The translations under genes were made by a program, and so were the position numbers. From NCBI RefSeq assembly GCF_001684955.1, contig NZ_MAYF01000334.1, forward strand, positions 1 through 64,000: a stretch of 64,000 nt of DNA, given 5' to 3'. Shown here piece by piece: positions 8,853 through 17,842 of the stretch (its first letter is position 1; each line of letters starts with the position of its first letter). This DNA is from Chryseobacterium contaminans (GTDB taxonomy: Bacteria; Bacteroidota; Bacteroidia; Flavobacteriales; Weeksellaceae). Below the pieces are notes generated by a model. That model ran no database searches and was not told the DNA's origin. It worked only from the letters and a program-made list of their open reading frames with translations.

Positions 8853-10256
8853 CTACTTAATTGAATTGTTAGCCTGTTTCCATTGCCAATAAAATAGTGA
8901 ACACCTATTACTGTTGTTGCCCGAGCCTAAACGATGTGAATAATCTAAAAGATTGTCAGTTTTCTTAAACTCATATGTAAACAACGCATCTGATGTAGTT
9001 TTTTTATTGGTGAAAGTATGAGGTAAATTCATTGCATGCAGAAATTCATGAGCTGCAGTCTGGTCATTTTTACTTTTGAATACAACAACATAATCAGCTC
9101 CAGGAGATGAATACCCTGATACATGCCCTCCCGCTGGATTATAGCCATTTTCATCAAAATAAAAGGCTTTAAAATGCTTATTATATTTACCTGGATATGT
9201 TTTCTCTAATTTATTTTTTAAATAGCTAACTAACGACTTACCTCCGCTAGATTTACCAGAATCAATCTCACTATTCGTAATAAAATCATTAAAGTCTTTT
9301 TCAGCGGTAAGATCTAACTCCACGATAATAGAAGAATCAGAAAGTTGGATATAAGCCTGTTCAAGATATTGATTAATTCGGCTTTTCTCAAGAGTAGCAT
9401 TTGGCTTTTCTTCTTTTTTTGACGATATAGCAGGTGTTCTTATTTCAACAAAAACAACATCTTTCTTCTTATGTTTTGCTGCATCATTAGCCCAGACGCT
9501 TATCTTTCCTACTATTGCTTCTACAGTTGTTCCCTTATCGTCCTTAAAGGCTTTTAACTCTATTGTCTGATCTGTAGTAAACTCTTTAATGCATTTAATA
9601 GTTACTTCAAAATCATTCAAAGAGATTTTTTTCTTTCCTTTAATTTCAATTTTATTAGGAGTATAGGTGAAATAATCAGACTTTGTAAACTCCAGATAAT
9701 CTGCTTCATCTTTAATCTCCGCAAAGAAAGTTATTTTTGCTTCTCTATCTTTCTTCAGCGAAAGCCATGGAATATAATATTCTTCTGCTACTTCTTTTCC
9801 GGCTTTATTTTTATATGTTTTCCAAGGTATAGAAAAAGGTTTATACTCTTTTTTTAAAGTATTAAACATAGTTTCATCAGCCTTAAAAGCTCCATCATAT
9901 TTGTTAACATAAGTAGGTTGGGAATTATCTACTAATTTTTTATATGTTGAATCAAAATACTGATAAGCAACTACATCTTTAAATGAATTATCATTAAAAA
10001 GTTTAGTATCGTCTAATCTTATCCAGTCAAAACCAAATTCCCCTTTCCAGTTTTTATTGGGACGAAATTGCACAATCAACTGTATAAGCTGTTCTAATGG
10101 TGGAGAATCAGGCTCATTGAAGCTCACCCCTTTAGATTCTCCTTTTTCAGTAAACCATTTAAAAGCACGGGAGATAATACTCTCCTGTGAATACATATTA
10201 TGGTCTTCCTGAGTTATTTTATTGTAAGTACCCTTTACAATTCTTGTGCGGCTCAT
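8853..10256 (-). CDS. T6SS effector candidate: divergent metzincin-type metalloprotease with shared N-terminal domain
   Basis: A 467-residue protein that follows vgrG with two bases between the genes. Residues 1-53 are the shared segment (SRTRIVKGTY... DSPP). The C-terminal domain carries HEFLHAMNLPH at residues 403-413, giving three zinc-binding His. The usual Gly between the second and third His is Asn, and the Met-turn position reads NLLDY (Leu437) instead of NLMDY. All catalytic residues proper (His, Glu, His, His) are kept, so I expect activity. Position after vgrG implies delivery on this VgrG spike. The immediately following lipoprotein is the likely cognate immunity protein. Confidence 0.75.
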   Translation of the reverse strand: MSRTRIVKGTYNKITQEDHNMYSQESIISRAFKWFTEKGESKGVSFNEPDSPPLEQLIQLIVQFRPNKNWKGEFGFDWIRLDDTKLFNDNSFKDVVAYQYFDSTYKKLVDNSQPTYVNKYDGAFKADETMFNTLKKEYKPFSIPWKTYKNKAGKEVAEEYYIPWLSLKKDREAKITFFAEIKDEADYLEFTKSDYFTYTPNKIEIKGKKKISLNDFEVTIKCIKEFTTDQTIELKAFKDDKGTTVEAIVGKISVWANDAAKHKKKDVVFVEIRTPAISSKKEEKPNATLEKSRINQYLEQAYIQLSDSSIIVELDLTAEKDFNDFITNSEIDSGKSSGGKSLVSYLKNKLEKTYPGKYNKHFKAFYFDENGYNPAGGHVSGYSSPGADYVVVFKSKNDQTAAHEFLHAMNLPHTFTNKKTTSDALFTYEFKKTDNLLDYSHRLGSGNNSNRCSLFYWQWKQANNSIK

Positions 10257-10258
10257 CG

Positions 10259-12190
10259 CTAATGGGCTTTAGATTTCTCACCACTATTATTTTGTACTTC
10301 CTGTTGTGCATGTTTATTGATAGAGGCATTGGATGTAATATTCATTTCTTTTTCAGAAATTTCATTACGCCCTTTTTTGGTTTCGCTGTGTACATCTCCC
10401 TCAATAATTTCAGTCAGTTTTCCGGTAATAAACGTACTAGCATTTCCAATAACTGAGGTAAGTTTCATTGCCCCTACACTTTCAGTATTATTCAGCCCTA
10501 TGCTGTCAGATTTATTCATTCCTACTGTTGTTGTCATGTTTTCACCAACGTTGATGTTCATGTTCTTACAGTTCAGGGTCATCGTTTCCGGTGCAGTGAT
10601 ATTGATATTGCTTCCGGTAGTATCCAGGTGGATTTCATTGCCACTTTTATCTGTGATAATGATGCTTTCATCTTCAGTGAAAACAATTCTGTGCCCGCTT
10701 CTTGTCTGGATCGATTTTACACGGTTGTCTGCACCACCACCAAGGCCAATTCCACCATGGAACATTCCTCCCATAACAAACGGACGGTCCGGATGACTGT
10801 GTACAAAGTTCACCATTACCTGATCTCCTACTTCAGGAATTGCAACATACCCACGGTTTTGGGTAATCTGGTCAGTTCCCCCGGCATCAGGACTCATTAC
10901 TCTTACAAAGTGAGTAGTATCATTCATCTGCCAGTCGAATCTAACCTGTACTCTTCCCTGTCCTTCCGGATCTGCATTGGCAATTACCGTTGCAATCTGT
11001 GGTTGTGCAATAGGAACTGTAAATTCAGGTTTTGGTAAAAATCCTGTATCTGCAGCTATAGATTCAAAGCTTCCTTTATAGTGTCCGATGGTATCAATTT
11101 CGTGAACAGCTTCGGTTACCATCACTTTGGTAAAATAAGATGTTTCGTTGCTGTCCGGTTTTCTCATATGAATATCTACCACACATCCTGGGTGAAGAAA
11201 TGGTACTGTAGTAGAACCTGAAACAGAAAATACACTCACAGCTTCACTTCCGGCAGCACTTTTCTGAGAGTTTTCTACATCCAGATGGGTTGATGCCTTA
11301 ATAGGAGCCACCTGAAGAGCCGGCGTTTTATATATTTTATCGTTATGGCTGTATGCTGTTTTGGCCAGATCTCCCAAATGGTTGATTGGAGTTTCACCGG
11401 ACGTCAGCTTTTCATTTTTACTGCTGTTATAGCCGTAGTATTGTGGTTTTGTATGAACTGCTTTTAGCTCTACCCTGATGTCATCAGCATTACTCCCATA
11501 AGTAAGCTTTATAGGCTTGTTCTGAGGGGGAAGTTTTCCAAAGTGAAGAACTTCTCCATCGTAGTAAAATTGTTCTCCATAGGCTTCTGCCATTCTTGCA
11601 AGATAGTTATAGTGTGTCTCATTGTATTGGCTGCTGTAGATAATCTGAGAATAATCATTGGTATCCACTCTGATATCAAAGCGTCCTTTATCAATTCCCT
11701 GTTTGATTACTTCTTCAGCAATGATTCCCATATTAACTGGTTGTCCACCACCAAAACTCTGGATATGCGGTGCACCATCTAACAGAATTGTTGGGCTGTA
11801 TCCTGAAAGCACAATATTTCCAAGACTCATCTTTTCCTGGCTGAATCCTACTTTGGTAATCAATCCTACGAAGTTTCTTTCGGGACTGTTATCAATATCT
11901 TTATAGGAAATAATAGCGGTAAGACGTTTCCCCAGAAATTTATTGGCTTCCTCAAGGGTATGGCTTTGTCTGTCTCCCAATGCATCGTGAGCAAGGGTAA
12001 GACTGAACTCGTGATGGTGACTCGCTTTTTGCTTAAGCGTGAAGTGTTTGTAATATTTAATAATTTTTCCCTCCACAACCAGTGAAAGTTTTACCAACCG
12101 GTTGATCCCTGCATGGTGGTTTTCGGATACCCCATCTGCATTCTGTGATGGACGGAAAGAAGAACCCTTTGTCTTTGTTTCGGTTTTCAT
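10259..12190 (-). CDS. vgrG: T6SS spike protein VgrG/TssI
   Basis: A 643-residue VgrG. Residues 25-385 form the gp27-like base, including a phage late-control-type region with YNETHYNYLARMAEAYGEQF. A gp5-like OB fold follows at about 395-475 (VIANADPEGQGRVQVRFDW). Residues 500-610 are a needle of short beta-helix strands such as MNINVGENMTTTVGMNKSDS. There is no extra C-terminal effector domain, so cargo must be carried non-covalently. The first metzincin gene starts two bases after its stop, which ties effector and spike together. VgrG forms the trimeric tip on the Hcp tube and is ejected with it. Confidence 0.93.
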   Translation of the reverse strand: MKTETKTKGSSFRPSQNADGVSENHHAGINRLVKLSLVVEGKIIKYYKHFTLKQKASHHHEFSLTLAHDALGDRQSHTLEEANKFLGKRLTAIISYKDIDNSPERNFVGLITKVGFSQEKMSLGNIVLSGYSPTILLDGAPHIQSFGGGQPVNMGIIAEEVIKQGIDKGRFDIRVDTNDYSQIIYSSQYNETHYNYLARMAEAYGEQFYYDGEVLHFGKLPPQNKPIKLTYGSNADDIRVELKAVHTKPQYYGYNSSKNEKLTSGETPINHLGDLAKTAYSHNDKIYKTPALQVAPIKASTHLDVENSQKSAAGSEAVSVFSVSGSTTVPFLHPGCVVDIHMRKPDSNETSYFTKVMVTEAVHEIDTIGHYKGSFESIAADTGFLPKPEFTVPIAQPQIATVIANADPEGQGRVQVRFDWQMNDTTHFVRVMSPDAGGTDQITQNRGYVAIPEVGDQVMVNFVHSHPDRPFVMGGMFHGGIGLGGGADNRVKSIQTRSGHRIVFTEDESIIITDKSGNEIHLDTTGSNINITAPETMTLNCKNMNINVGENMTTTVGMNKSDSIGLNNTESVGAMKLTSVIGNASTFITGKLTEIIEGDVHSETKKGRNEISEKEMNITSNASINKHAQQEVQNNSGEKSKAH

Positions 12191-12293
12191 ATGCTTGTGT
12201 TTAGTTTAGTATTAAAGATAGTAATATTTTACGAAACAGCCAATATATCAATGATATATGAATAATTAATCAATATAAAATTTGATGTCAGGC

Positions 12294-12330
12294 AAAAAAA
12301 GACCGTCTTTAACAGTGACAGTCTTTTTTT
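12294..12330 (-). terminator. Rho-independent terminator after hcp
   Basis: Arms 12294-12307 and 12317-12330 pair over 14 bases with one G-U pair on the minus-strand transcript, followed by a run of seven T. It would separate a strong hcp transcript from vgrG. Confidence 0.8.
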
Positions 12331-12359
12331 CGTATGAATGTTGATAATGTGTAACAATT

Positions 12360-12767
12360 TTAGCTTGTTGGCCAAAGTCCGGCATATTCAGAATTACCAT
12401 AAGTGATGGTTTCAGCACTTACTACGAAGCTGATGAACATACTGTTGCTGTCTACAGCATCAAATTCCACCTGGTGCTGGATAACATACCCGTTTTGCCA
12501 GTTCAATGTGATTAATGTTCCTTCTTCGTGAGATTTATTGAAAGTAATTTCTCCTACTGTTGGCTTATATTTTCCGTTCAGTAAACTTTCTAAGATATCT
12601 GATTTTTCAGTAGCTTCTACTGTAACTTTGATTAGAGCGTTAGAAGGATCTGATGCTACACGTCCTGATACGTCTGTTGATCTTGATACGCTGTAGTTCA
12701 TTTTTAATAATTTCTGACCTTCTCCGTTATTGAATTTTAAGATTCCTCTCGAATTTCTTTCTGCCAT
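12360..12767 (-). CDS. tssD: T6SS tube protein Hcp/TssD (Bacteroidetes type)
   Basis: A 135-residue beta-barrel protein that matches the Bacteroidetes TssD family. It has an early LKFNNGEGQKLLKMNYSVSR strand, a middle TVEATEKSDILESLL helix region and a C-terminal VVSAETITYG strand. Length is right for the family. Hexameric rings of this protein stack to form the inner tube that is expelled by sheath contraction. It has its own promoter region of about 400 bases and its own terminator, as expected for the most abundant part of the machine. Confidence 0.93.
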   Translation of the reverse strand: MAERNSRGILKFNNGEGQKLLKMNYSVSRSTDVSGRVASDPSNALIKVTVEATEKSDILESLLNGKYKPTVGEITFNKSHEEGTLITLNWQNGYVIQHQVEFDAVDSNSMFISFVVSAETITYGNSEYAGLWPTS

Positions 12768-12818
12768 GATTGTAAATTTTAACCGTTAGTAATATTTTGT
12801 GATTCAGTGATTGTATAG

Positions 12819-12826
12819 CAAATATA
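12819..12826 (-). promoter_or_regulatory. -7 box for hcp
   Basis: On the minus strand this reads TATATTTG, a match to the Bacteroidetes -7 consensus TAnnTTTG, 51 bases before the hcp ATG. I could not find a convincing -33 TTG. Confidence 0.5.
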
Positions 12827-12875
12827 AAGGGTCTTTTCCTCTAAAAAAAACTTTTCACCATAAATTTGAAAAATT

Positions 12876-12911
12876 GTAGTAGTTCTACGACTTTTTGTAG
12901 TAATTCTACGA
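12876..12911. promoter_or_regulatory. Two 15-bp operator-like repeats upstream of hcp
   Basis: GTAGTAGTTCTACGA (12876-12890) and GTAGTAATTCTACGA (12897-12911) lie 21 bases apart, two turns of the helix. Each contains an inverted GTAG/CTAC. They lie 50-85 bases upstream of the hcp -7 box, as expected of an activator site. The likely reader is unknown; the LuxR-type regulator at 17843 is one candidate. Confidence 0.55.
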
Positions 12912-13122
12912 TTCTGGATTTATAAATCATCGCACAACTGTCATGAATAAAGCATTTTAACATTTCTCCCCAGTTAAGAAAAAAATATACTTTTACACTA
13001 AGTCGAGAAATAAACAATACTATCTATTGAAAAAAACGTTTTTTTTACTTAAAAATGTTCCATCAAAAATCACAGAGAAAACCATTGTGTAAAATAATAT
13101 AAAATAACCTCTGTATGTAAAC

Positions 13123-13153
13123 AAAAAAGCAGAAGTAAGTTACTTCTGCTTTT
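13123..13153 (-). terminator. Terminator after tssR
   Basis: Arms AAAAGCAGAAGT (13125-13136) and ACTTCTGCTTTT (13142-13153) pair perfectly over 12 bases with a five-base loop and flanking A/T runs. It can work in either direction. Confidence 0.8.
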
Positions 13154-13172
13154 ATTATGATAAAACTAACAA

Positions 13173-15578
13173 TTAATGTTTAGTATATTCCGGAGCTTCT
13201 GTTTGTGTCATGGTTGGAGTAAAGTATTCGTTCAACCAATAGAATGTTTGCCCGTTTTGCTGAATCTTCACTGCCGGATTATTTCTGTGATTCAACATTC
13301 TTTCTGCCAGATCCTTATAGTGATGGAAATAAGTCCTTACCGTTTCGTTACGAACTATTTTTGATTTCTTCCATCCTTTCAGTTTGTACTTGGCCAATAT
13401 CTCTTCTTCAGAAAGATCAAATCCGGTACTCATACCAATAGCATAAGACATTGGCAGTTCATAAAGGTCTCCTTTGTCCAGGAATTTGATGGTTGGATTG
13501 TATTTTTTCAACAACCTAACATATTCTTTAATAGCTTTTGACTGGCTGAAACCTGGTTTATCTGGTTCTGTATTTCTGTATACTTCAGAATAGAAAGCTT
13601 TAAGATTATCAAATTCAGATTCAGAAATAAGGATTCCTTTTTCTATACTTGGAGTAATTTCTTTCAGTTCTTTCGGTAAATACCCTTTCACAAGGAACGG
13701 GTTTCCGTAATTAATCAGCTGTGCGGCAATTCCAGCAGAAACAGGGTTAGTAAGTCCCGGATACAGATATTTGTATTTCAAATCCACATCTGTTTTTCCT
13801 GCTCCTACAGAAGAATGGAAATAGGCATTAAGGGATTTATCTACATTCTGATTATCTAAAGTAACCTGTGCAATAAGACTGTCTACTGATTTCTTAAGGA
13901 ATCCAGGAGTGGCTACATCTCCTTTCTTAGGGAAAATAACAAATCCCTGAGACATACTTTGTTTAGGATAATCCAAAGAGAAAAATCCTTCATCACCTTC
14001 TATCAGACTGAAATTGTTCTTGGTAAGAACATCAGATTGATTAATAATCTTTTGCTTTTTAAGTTCAGCAATATTTTTAGCAGTATTGGTTACTACGTTT
14101 TCTGCCATCAATACAAAATCATTATAAGTATCTGAAGATCTTGCACTGGTCTGGAACATAATTAATCTTGCCTGAGCCTGAGTAAGCGAACCGATTACAC
14201 TGTACATATTTCCACTTTGGTTAGCAGAAGTTCCCACAGTAACTACAATATTGGTTTCATCCGGAACATTGGAAAGTAGATTTCCGGCTGCAGAAAGAGC
14301 TTCTCCTACAGGTTGGTAACCATTATTGCTGGCACAGTTCATTTCATTCGTTTTCTGATCAATAAATGTTGTTATCTTACTGTAATCAGTACTTAGGTTG
14401 GAAGCTGCAATATTATTACCACAAGGGTTGTTTTTGTATAAAACAACTCCATATTTTACATTATTGAAATACGATGGTTTTTCAAATCTAAGCTGAAGAT
14501 CCTGTAATAATGATTTTACAATTGGAGCATAAGGTGCATTTCCGGCACTGATATCCAATGCAAAAACGATGTTAATATTTTTATCTCTATCTGTAATCTC
14601 TCTGTAACGATCAAAATAAATAGGCTCTCCTAAAACATTAAAAACATAGTTCTTGCTATAATCAAGAATATTGGTGAAATATTTGGTTTTGGAATCCGGA
14701 GTGGGAGTTTCGTTTAAAGCAAGGGTTACCGGGAAAATATTTTCCAATGGTTTTCTCTTATTGACATCTGTAAGGAGAATAGCAGTTCTGTTCTCTGCAT
14801 CTGATCCTGAAGCTCCCGGATATCCTTCATGCACTCCCAGCTCAGTATCTGTGATACCTGTTGGATTTTTAAGCTTAATGGCCGAACGCTCACCCCATGT
14901 AGAAATTACGTTTGAACTTACCCATCCGTAAAGGCTCTTACCAATACTATCGATATCAACAGACGGCTTTTTACCTACCAGGAATCTTTTGTTATTTTCA
15001 GCCTGCTTGTAAACGTATACCATCTGGCCGTTAGGGATCTTAACATTAGCGGCTTCAATAAGGCTTGGTGAATTAAACACCATGATAGAATCATTCTTAT
15101 AGTATCTTTCAGCGCTTCTGATAACCTCACTGTTATTAGGCACTACTGCTACTCTTACAGGATATCCTGTTCTTTCACTTTTTAGAGAGTGATTCCATAA
15201 AAGCAGGTCAGATTCATGAATCCAGCCATAGGTTTTAATAGATTTTGAGGAAACTTTTTTCATTAAGGCATCCGGAACATATTCCGCTACCTTCACCATT
15301 CCGTCTCTATGTTTCAGAACCATTAAAGGTTCCAGGAATTTTACTTCTTTATATGATTTTTCGTCATCTTTATCCAAATAAGCCGTATTTCTTGATCTGT
15401 CTGAAATAACGATCCATGGAACGGATTTTTTAGGATAACCGTTGACAACTGTTGAATTATCTACCTGCCCATATTGAGAAGGTTCAGGTGTTTTTTTTGA
15501 CGGAAGCTTTACCTGGCAACTCGTCAATAATACTGATAATCCTATGTAATATGCTGCTAGAGGAAATTTATTTTTCAT
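13173..15578 (-). CDS. tssR: T6SSiii lipoprotein TssR
   Basis: An 801-residue lipoprotein (signal ending VLLTSC, Cys21). Two SH3-like segments end in the same signature: YGWIHESDLLLW near residue 118 and YGWVSSNVISTW near 217. A von Willebrand A-like domain begins near 335 with FALDISAG (Asp342), a variant of the MIDAS DxSxS motif. Size, domain content and position match TssR, a component specific to Bacteroidetes T6SSiii thought to take part in the envelope complex. It follows the TssP- and TssO-like genes with short gaps and ends at a strong terminator, so it closes this operon. The exact role of TssR is not settled. Confidence 0.8.
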   Translation of the reverse strand: MKNKFPLAAYYIGLSVLLTSCQVKLPSKKTPEPSQYGQVDNSTVVNGYPKKSVPWIVISDRSRNTAYLDKDDEKSYKEVKFLEPLMVLKHRDGMVKVAEYVPDALMKKVSSKSIKTYGWIHESDLLLWNHSLKSERTGYPVRVAVVPNNSEVIRSAERYYKNDSIMVFNSPSLIEAANVKIPNGQMVYVYKQAENNKRFLVGKKPSVDIDSIGKSLYGWVSSNVISTWGERSAIKLKNPTGITDTELGVHEGYPGASGSDAENRTAILLTDVNKRKPLENIFPVTLALNETPTPDSKTKYFTNILDYSKNYVFNVLGEPIYFDRYREITDRDKNINIVFALDISAGNAPYAPIVKSLLQDLQLRFEKPSYFNNVKYGVVLYKNNPCGNNIAASNLSTDYSKITTFIDQKTNEMNCASNNGYQPVGEALSAAGNLLSNVPDETNIVVTVGTSANQSGNMYSVIGSLTQAQARLIMFQTSARSSDTYNDFVLMAENVVTNTAKNIAELKKQKIINQSDVLTKNNFSLIEGDEGFFSLDYPKQSMSQGFVIFPKKGDVATPGFLKKSVDSLIAQVTLDNQNVDKSLNAYFHSSVGAGKTDVDLKYKYLYPGLTNPVSAGIAAQLINYGNPFLVKGYLPKELKEITPSIEKGILISESEFDNLKAFYSEVYRNTEPDKPGFSQSKAIKEYVRLLKKYNPTIKFLDKGDLYELPMSYAIGMSTGFDLSEEEILAKYKLKGWKKSKIVRNETVRTYFHHYKDLAERMLNHRNNPAVKIQQNGQTFYWLNEYFTPTMTQTEAPEYTKH

Positions 15579-15625
15579 CCTATTTTATCTTTTTATGATT
15601 GGCGCATCCGGAGAACCGGATGGTA

Positions 15626-16537
15626 TTATTTGCTTTGGTTTATATCTACTTTCGTTACACAATTTTGCGTATCATCTAAATTCACCTTTACAGTCTGAAT
15701 GACAGTATTTTTGTCAAACTGAAGACCTGCACAGTACATATAGAAGTTATTTACTTTACTGTCATTTACTTTTACCACTGTGTTTTCATTATTACACAGG
15801 TAAGTTTTTAACAGGTAATTGTAATGCATATTAAAACTGTTACCATTCGCGATCTGCTGTAGGTGGTATTTGAAATCGTTATCAACTTTTGCATAAGAAT
15901 CTTCTACTGATACTTCATCCTGCTCCAGAGAGTTATATGCCGGAAGGATTTTGATACGGTGATAAATAGGTTCCTGACTTTCTTCTGTATACAGGGTTAC
16001 CACATAGTCTCCCGGTTTTTTATAAGCATAGATAGCCAGCTTGTCTTTAGAGTCTGTATTTCCCGTTTCACCAAATTTCCATGCAAATTGTGATGCATTG
16101 GAAACAGCACGGAACTGTACGTTCTCATTTTGCATTGCCTGTGTCTGAGCTTCTATGGTTGTTTTAGACTTTACACTATCCTTAGGCTGTTTGACGCTTC
16201 TTGCCGTCACCATTACCGGAAATGATTTGGTGTATTTGTTGTCAACAATCAAACTTACCTGATAGTATCCAGGTTTATTATAGAAGTGGATCCCACTGTT
16301 TTTATCAGAAGTTGTTCCGTCTGCAAAGTTCCATCTTTTGGTTTTGGCAAACTGGGTTTTATCTTCAAATAAAAGAGTATCTCCTACCGACAATGTAGAT
16401 GGATAAACTACTGCAACAATATCATCCGCAGAATGGATCACTTTTTTCTGCAGCCATAATGCAACAAGTGCTGCGATGAGCAATGTTGCAATAACACCGA
16501 TAATAATGTTCTTTTTGTTTTTTTGAAAATAATTCAT
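15626..16537 (-). CDS. tssP: T6SSiii membrane protein with PKD domains, TssP-like
   Basis: A 303-residue protein with one N-terminal membrane segment (residues 10-29) and a periplasmic part containing two PKD-like folds. Each has the usual WxFGDG-type core: RWNFADGTTSD near 68 and FAWKFGETGNTD near 150, both followed by a YxKPGxYxVxL strand. The C-terminal 100 residues are of unknown fold. Bacteroidetes T6SSiii loci encode such a PKD protein, named TssP, beside TssO and TssR. The single-pass layout suggests an inner-membrane protein that binds other envelope parts. I assign the name from context and architecture. Confidence 0.7.
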   Translation of the reverse strand: MNYFQKNKKNIIIGVIATLLIAALVALWLQKKVIHSADDIVAVVYPSTLSVGDTLLFEDKTQFAKTKRWNFADGTTSDKNSGIHFYNKPGYYQVSLIVDNKYTKSFPVMVTARSVKQPKDSVKSKTTIEAQTQAMQNENVQFRAVSNASQFAWKFGETGNTDSKDKLAIYAYKKPGDYVVTLYTEESQEPIYHRIKILPAYNSLEQDEVSVEDSYAKVDNDFKYHLQQIANGNSFNMHYNYLLKTYLCNNENTVVKVNDSKVNNFYMYCAGLQFDKNTVIQTVKVNLDDTQNCVTKVDINQSK

Positions 16538-16588
16538 AGTTAATAATTGTGATGTGTTTTATTTAAAGTTCCTAAATTCATTCTCCTT

Positions 16589-17116
16589 TTACTGGGTACG
16601 AGCATTCAGCTCACTTTGGCGTCGATAAATTTTCTCCTGCTTATCTTTAAATCCTATTCTGCATTCTTCAACTTGCTTTTCAAATCTCTTGATATCTTCT
16701 GAAGTGGTTGAAATTACCTTTTTATCTTCGTAGTACATTTTGTAAAATTTGGCAATTTGAGGATAAGCATCTTTTCGGGTATCAATAATATTATCATGAC
16801 GTTTAAAATAGTCATTCAGATCATTCACACCTACAAAGATATTGTTTTCCACAAAAGGCTGAGGAGCTTCATCGGTAAGCTTCGTGATCATGGTATATGT
16901 ACTGTCCATGATCGGAATAATGATCTTTTGGTGCTGTTCAAATTCAGCTTTCTGTTCAAGATTCTGAATTCCTCTTACATCTTCGTCGGAAAAAGGAGAT
17001 TCAAATCCTTTTAAAAAGATAACCCCTAGAAATAACATGGCAGTGATAAGCATCAGTATTAAATAAAAAAACTGATAATGCCTCTCCTTTTTAGATAGTG
17101 TAATTTGTCCTTGCAT
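16589..17116 (-). CDS. tssO: T6SSiii transmembrane protein TssO
   Basis: A 175-residue protein with a short cytoplasmic N-terminus, one membrane helix (about residues 15-36) and a long helical, charged periplasmic part likely to form a coiled coil. This matches the TssO family of Bacteroidetes T6SS loci. The neighbouring gene upstream has the same layout and the next genes are the TssP- and TssR-like ones, so the four form one operon with gaps of about 12 to 50 bases. TssO is believed to be part of the inner membrane complex that takes the place of TssJLM in this T6SS type. Confidence 0.75.
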   Translation of the reverse strand: MQGQITLSKKERHYQFFYLILMLITAMLFLGVIFLKGFESPFSDEDVRGIQNLEQKAEFEQHQKIIIPIMDSTYTMITKLTDEAPQPFVENNIFVGVNDLNDYFKRHDNIIDTRKDAYPQIAKFYKMYYEDKKVISTTSEDIKRFEKQVEECRIGFKDKQEKIYRRQSELNARTQ

Positions 17117-17128
17117 ATCTTTATTTTT

Positions 17129-17662
17129 TTATCTTCTTTTACCTCCAGTGAAATGTCTTGTAGGATCTTTTCTAAGCTCATTATTGGCTCTGTTTACTTT
17201 TCCCATACATTCATCCAGATCTCTGAGAACAGTTTTCTTTTTGTATTCTACATCGCTAATCTTAGTTTTCAGTGCAAGCATAGGTTCTATCTGCTTCATT
17301 AATGCTGCATAATGCTTAAAGCTTTGGGTACTGTCTTTTCCCATAATACTTTTAACACCTCCTACGTTATCCATAATACTGGTTCTGAGAAAAACCTCAT
17401 TCTCCACCTTGTTGATATCAAGCTGGGTCATTTTTTCGTAAATTTCATCTACATTACTCTTCAGCAGATCACTTCTACGCATTAGTTCCCTGTAAGCTTC
17501 AGCTTCACGACTTATCCCCTCACGTTGTATATCATAGCTCTTAAAGAAGAGGTACAAACAACTAAAGGATACCATAGACAAAACGACAAAAGAAAGGATA
17601 AACTTCCAAATGCCCGTTCTGACGTCAGATTTGTTCAATTTTTTTTCCCTGTTCGAAGACAT
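17129..17662 (-). CDS. Second TssO-like T6SS transmembrane protein, first gene of the operon
   Basis: I start at the ATG at 17662, giving 177 residues (MSSNREKKLN). An in-frame ATG at 17716 would add 18 residues but they look like untranslated leader. One membrane helix (about residues 18-40) is followed by a helical periplasmic region of 130 residues and a basic C-terminus (GGKRR). It shares layout but only weak sequence similarity with the next gene, so it is a distant TssO paralogue or a partner. Upstream lies a divergent LuxR-type regulator. Confidence 0.7.
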   Translation of the reverse strand: MSSNREKKLNKSDVRTGIWKFILSFVVLSMVSFSCLYLFFKSYDIQREGISREAEAYRELMRRSDLLKSNVDEIYEKMTQLDINKVENEVFLRTSIMDNVGGVKSIMGKDSTQSFKHYAALMKQIEPMLALKTKISDVEYKKKTVLRDLDECMGKVNRANNELRKDPTRHFTGGKRR

Positions 17663-17842
17663 ATATTTGCGATTTGTTTGGCCTGTGAAAGTATAAAAAA
17701 AATTTTTTATGCACAATACGTATTTTCCCCACTACGGTTTCGTGAAATCCCGGTTTAAATTAATATTAATTTTCTCTTTAATAAGTTTTTCATAAATTAG
17801 GCCTCTAAATTTTAAATATCATTCGCCAAATCGATATTAAGA

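Larger units (their letters stand above)
12768..13172. other. Intergenic region between tssR and hcp
   Basis: 405 bases without a gene. It holds the hcp -7 box, the paired GTAG/CTAC repeats and the tssR terminator. The middle part is AT-rich with several homopolymer runs and nothing else I can name. Confidence 0.6.

Noticed and set aside
10317-11038. Plus-strand open frames of 159 and 136 codons opposite vgrG
   Set aside because: They are antisense shadows of a well-supported gene and their translations are low-complexity with no domain.
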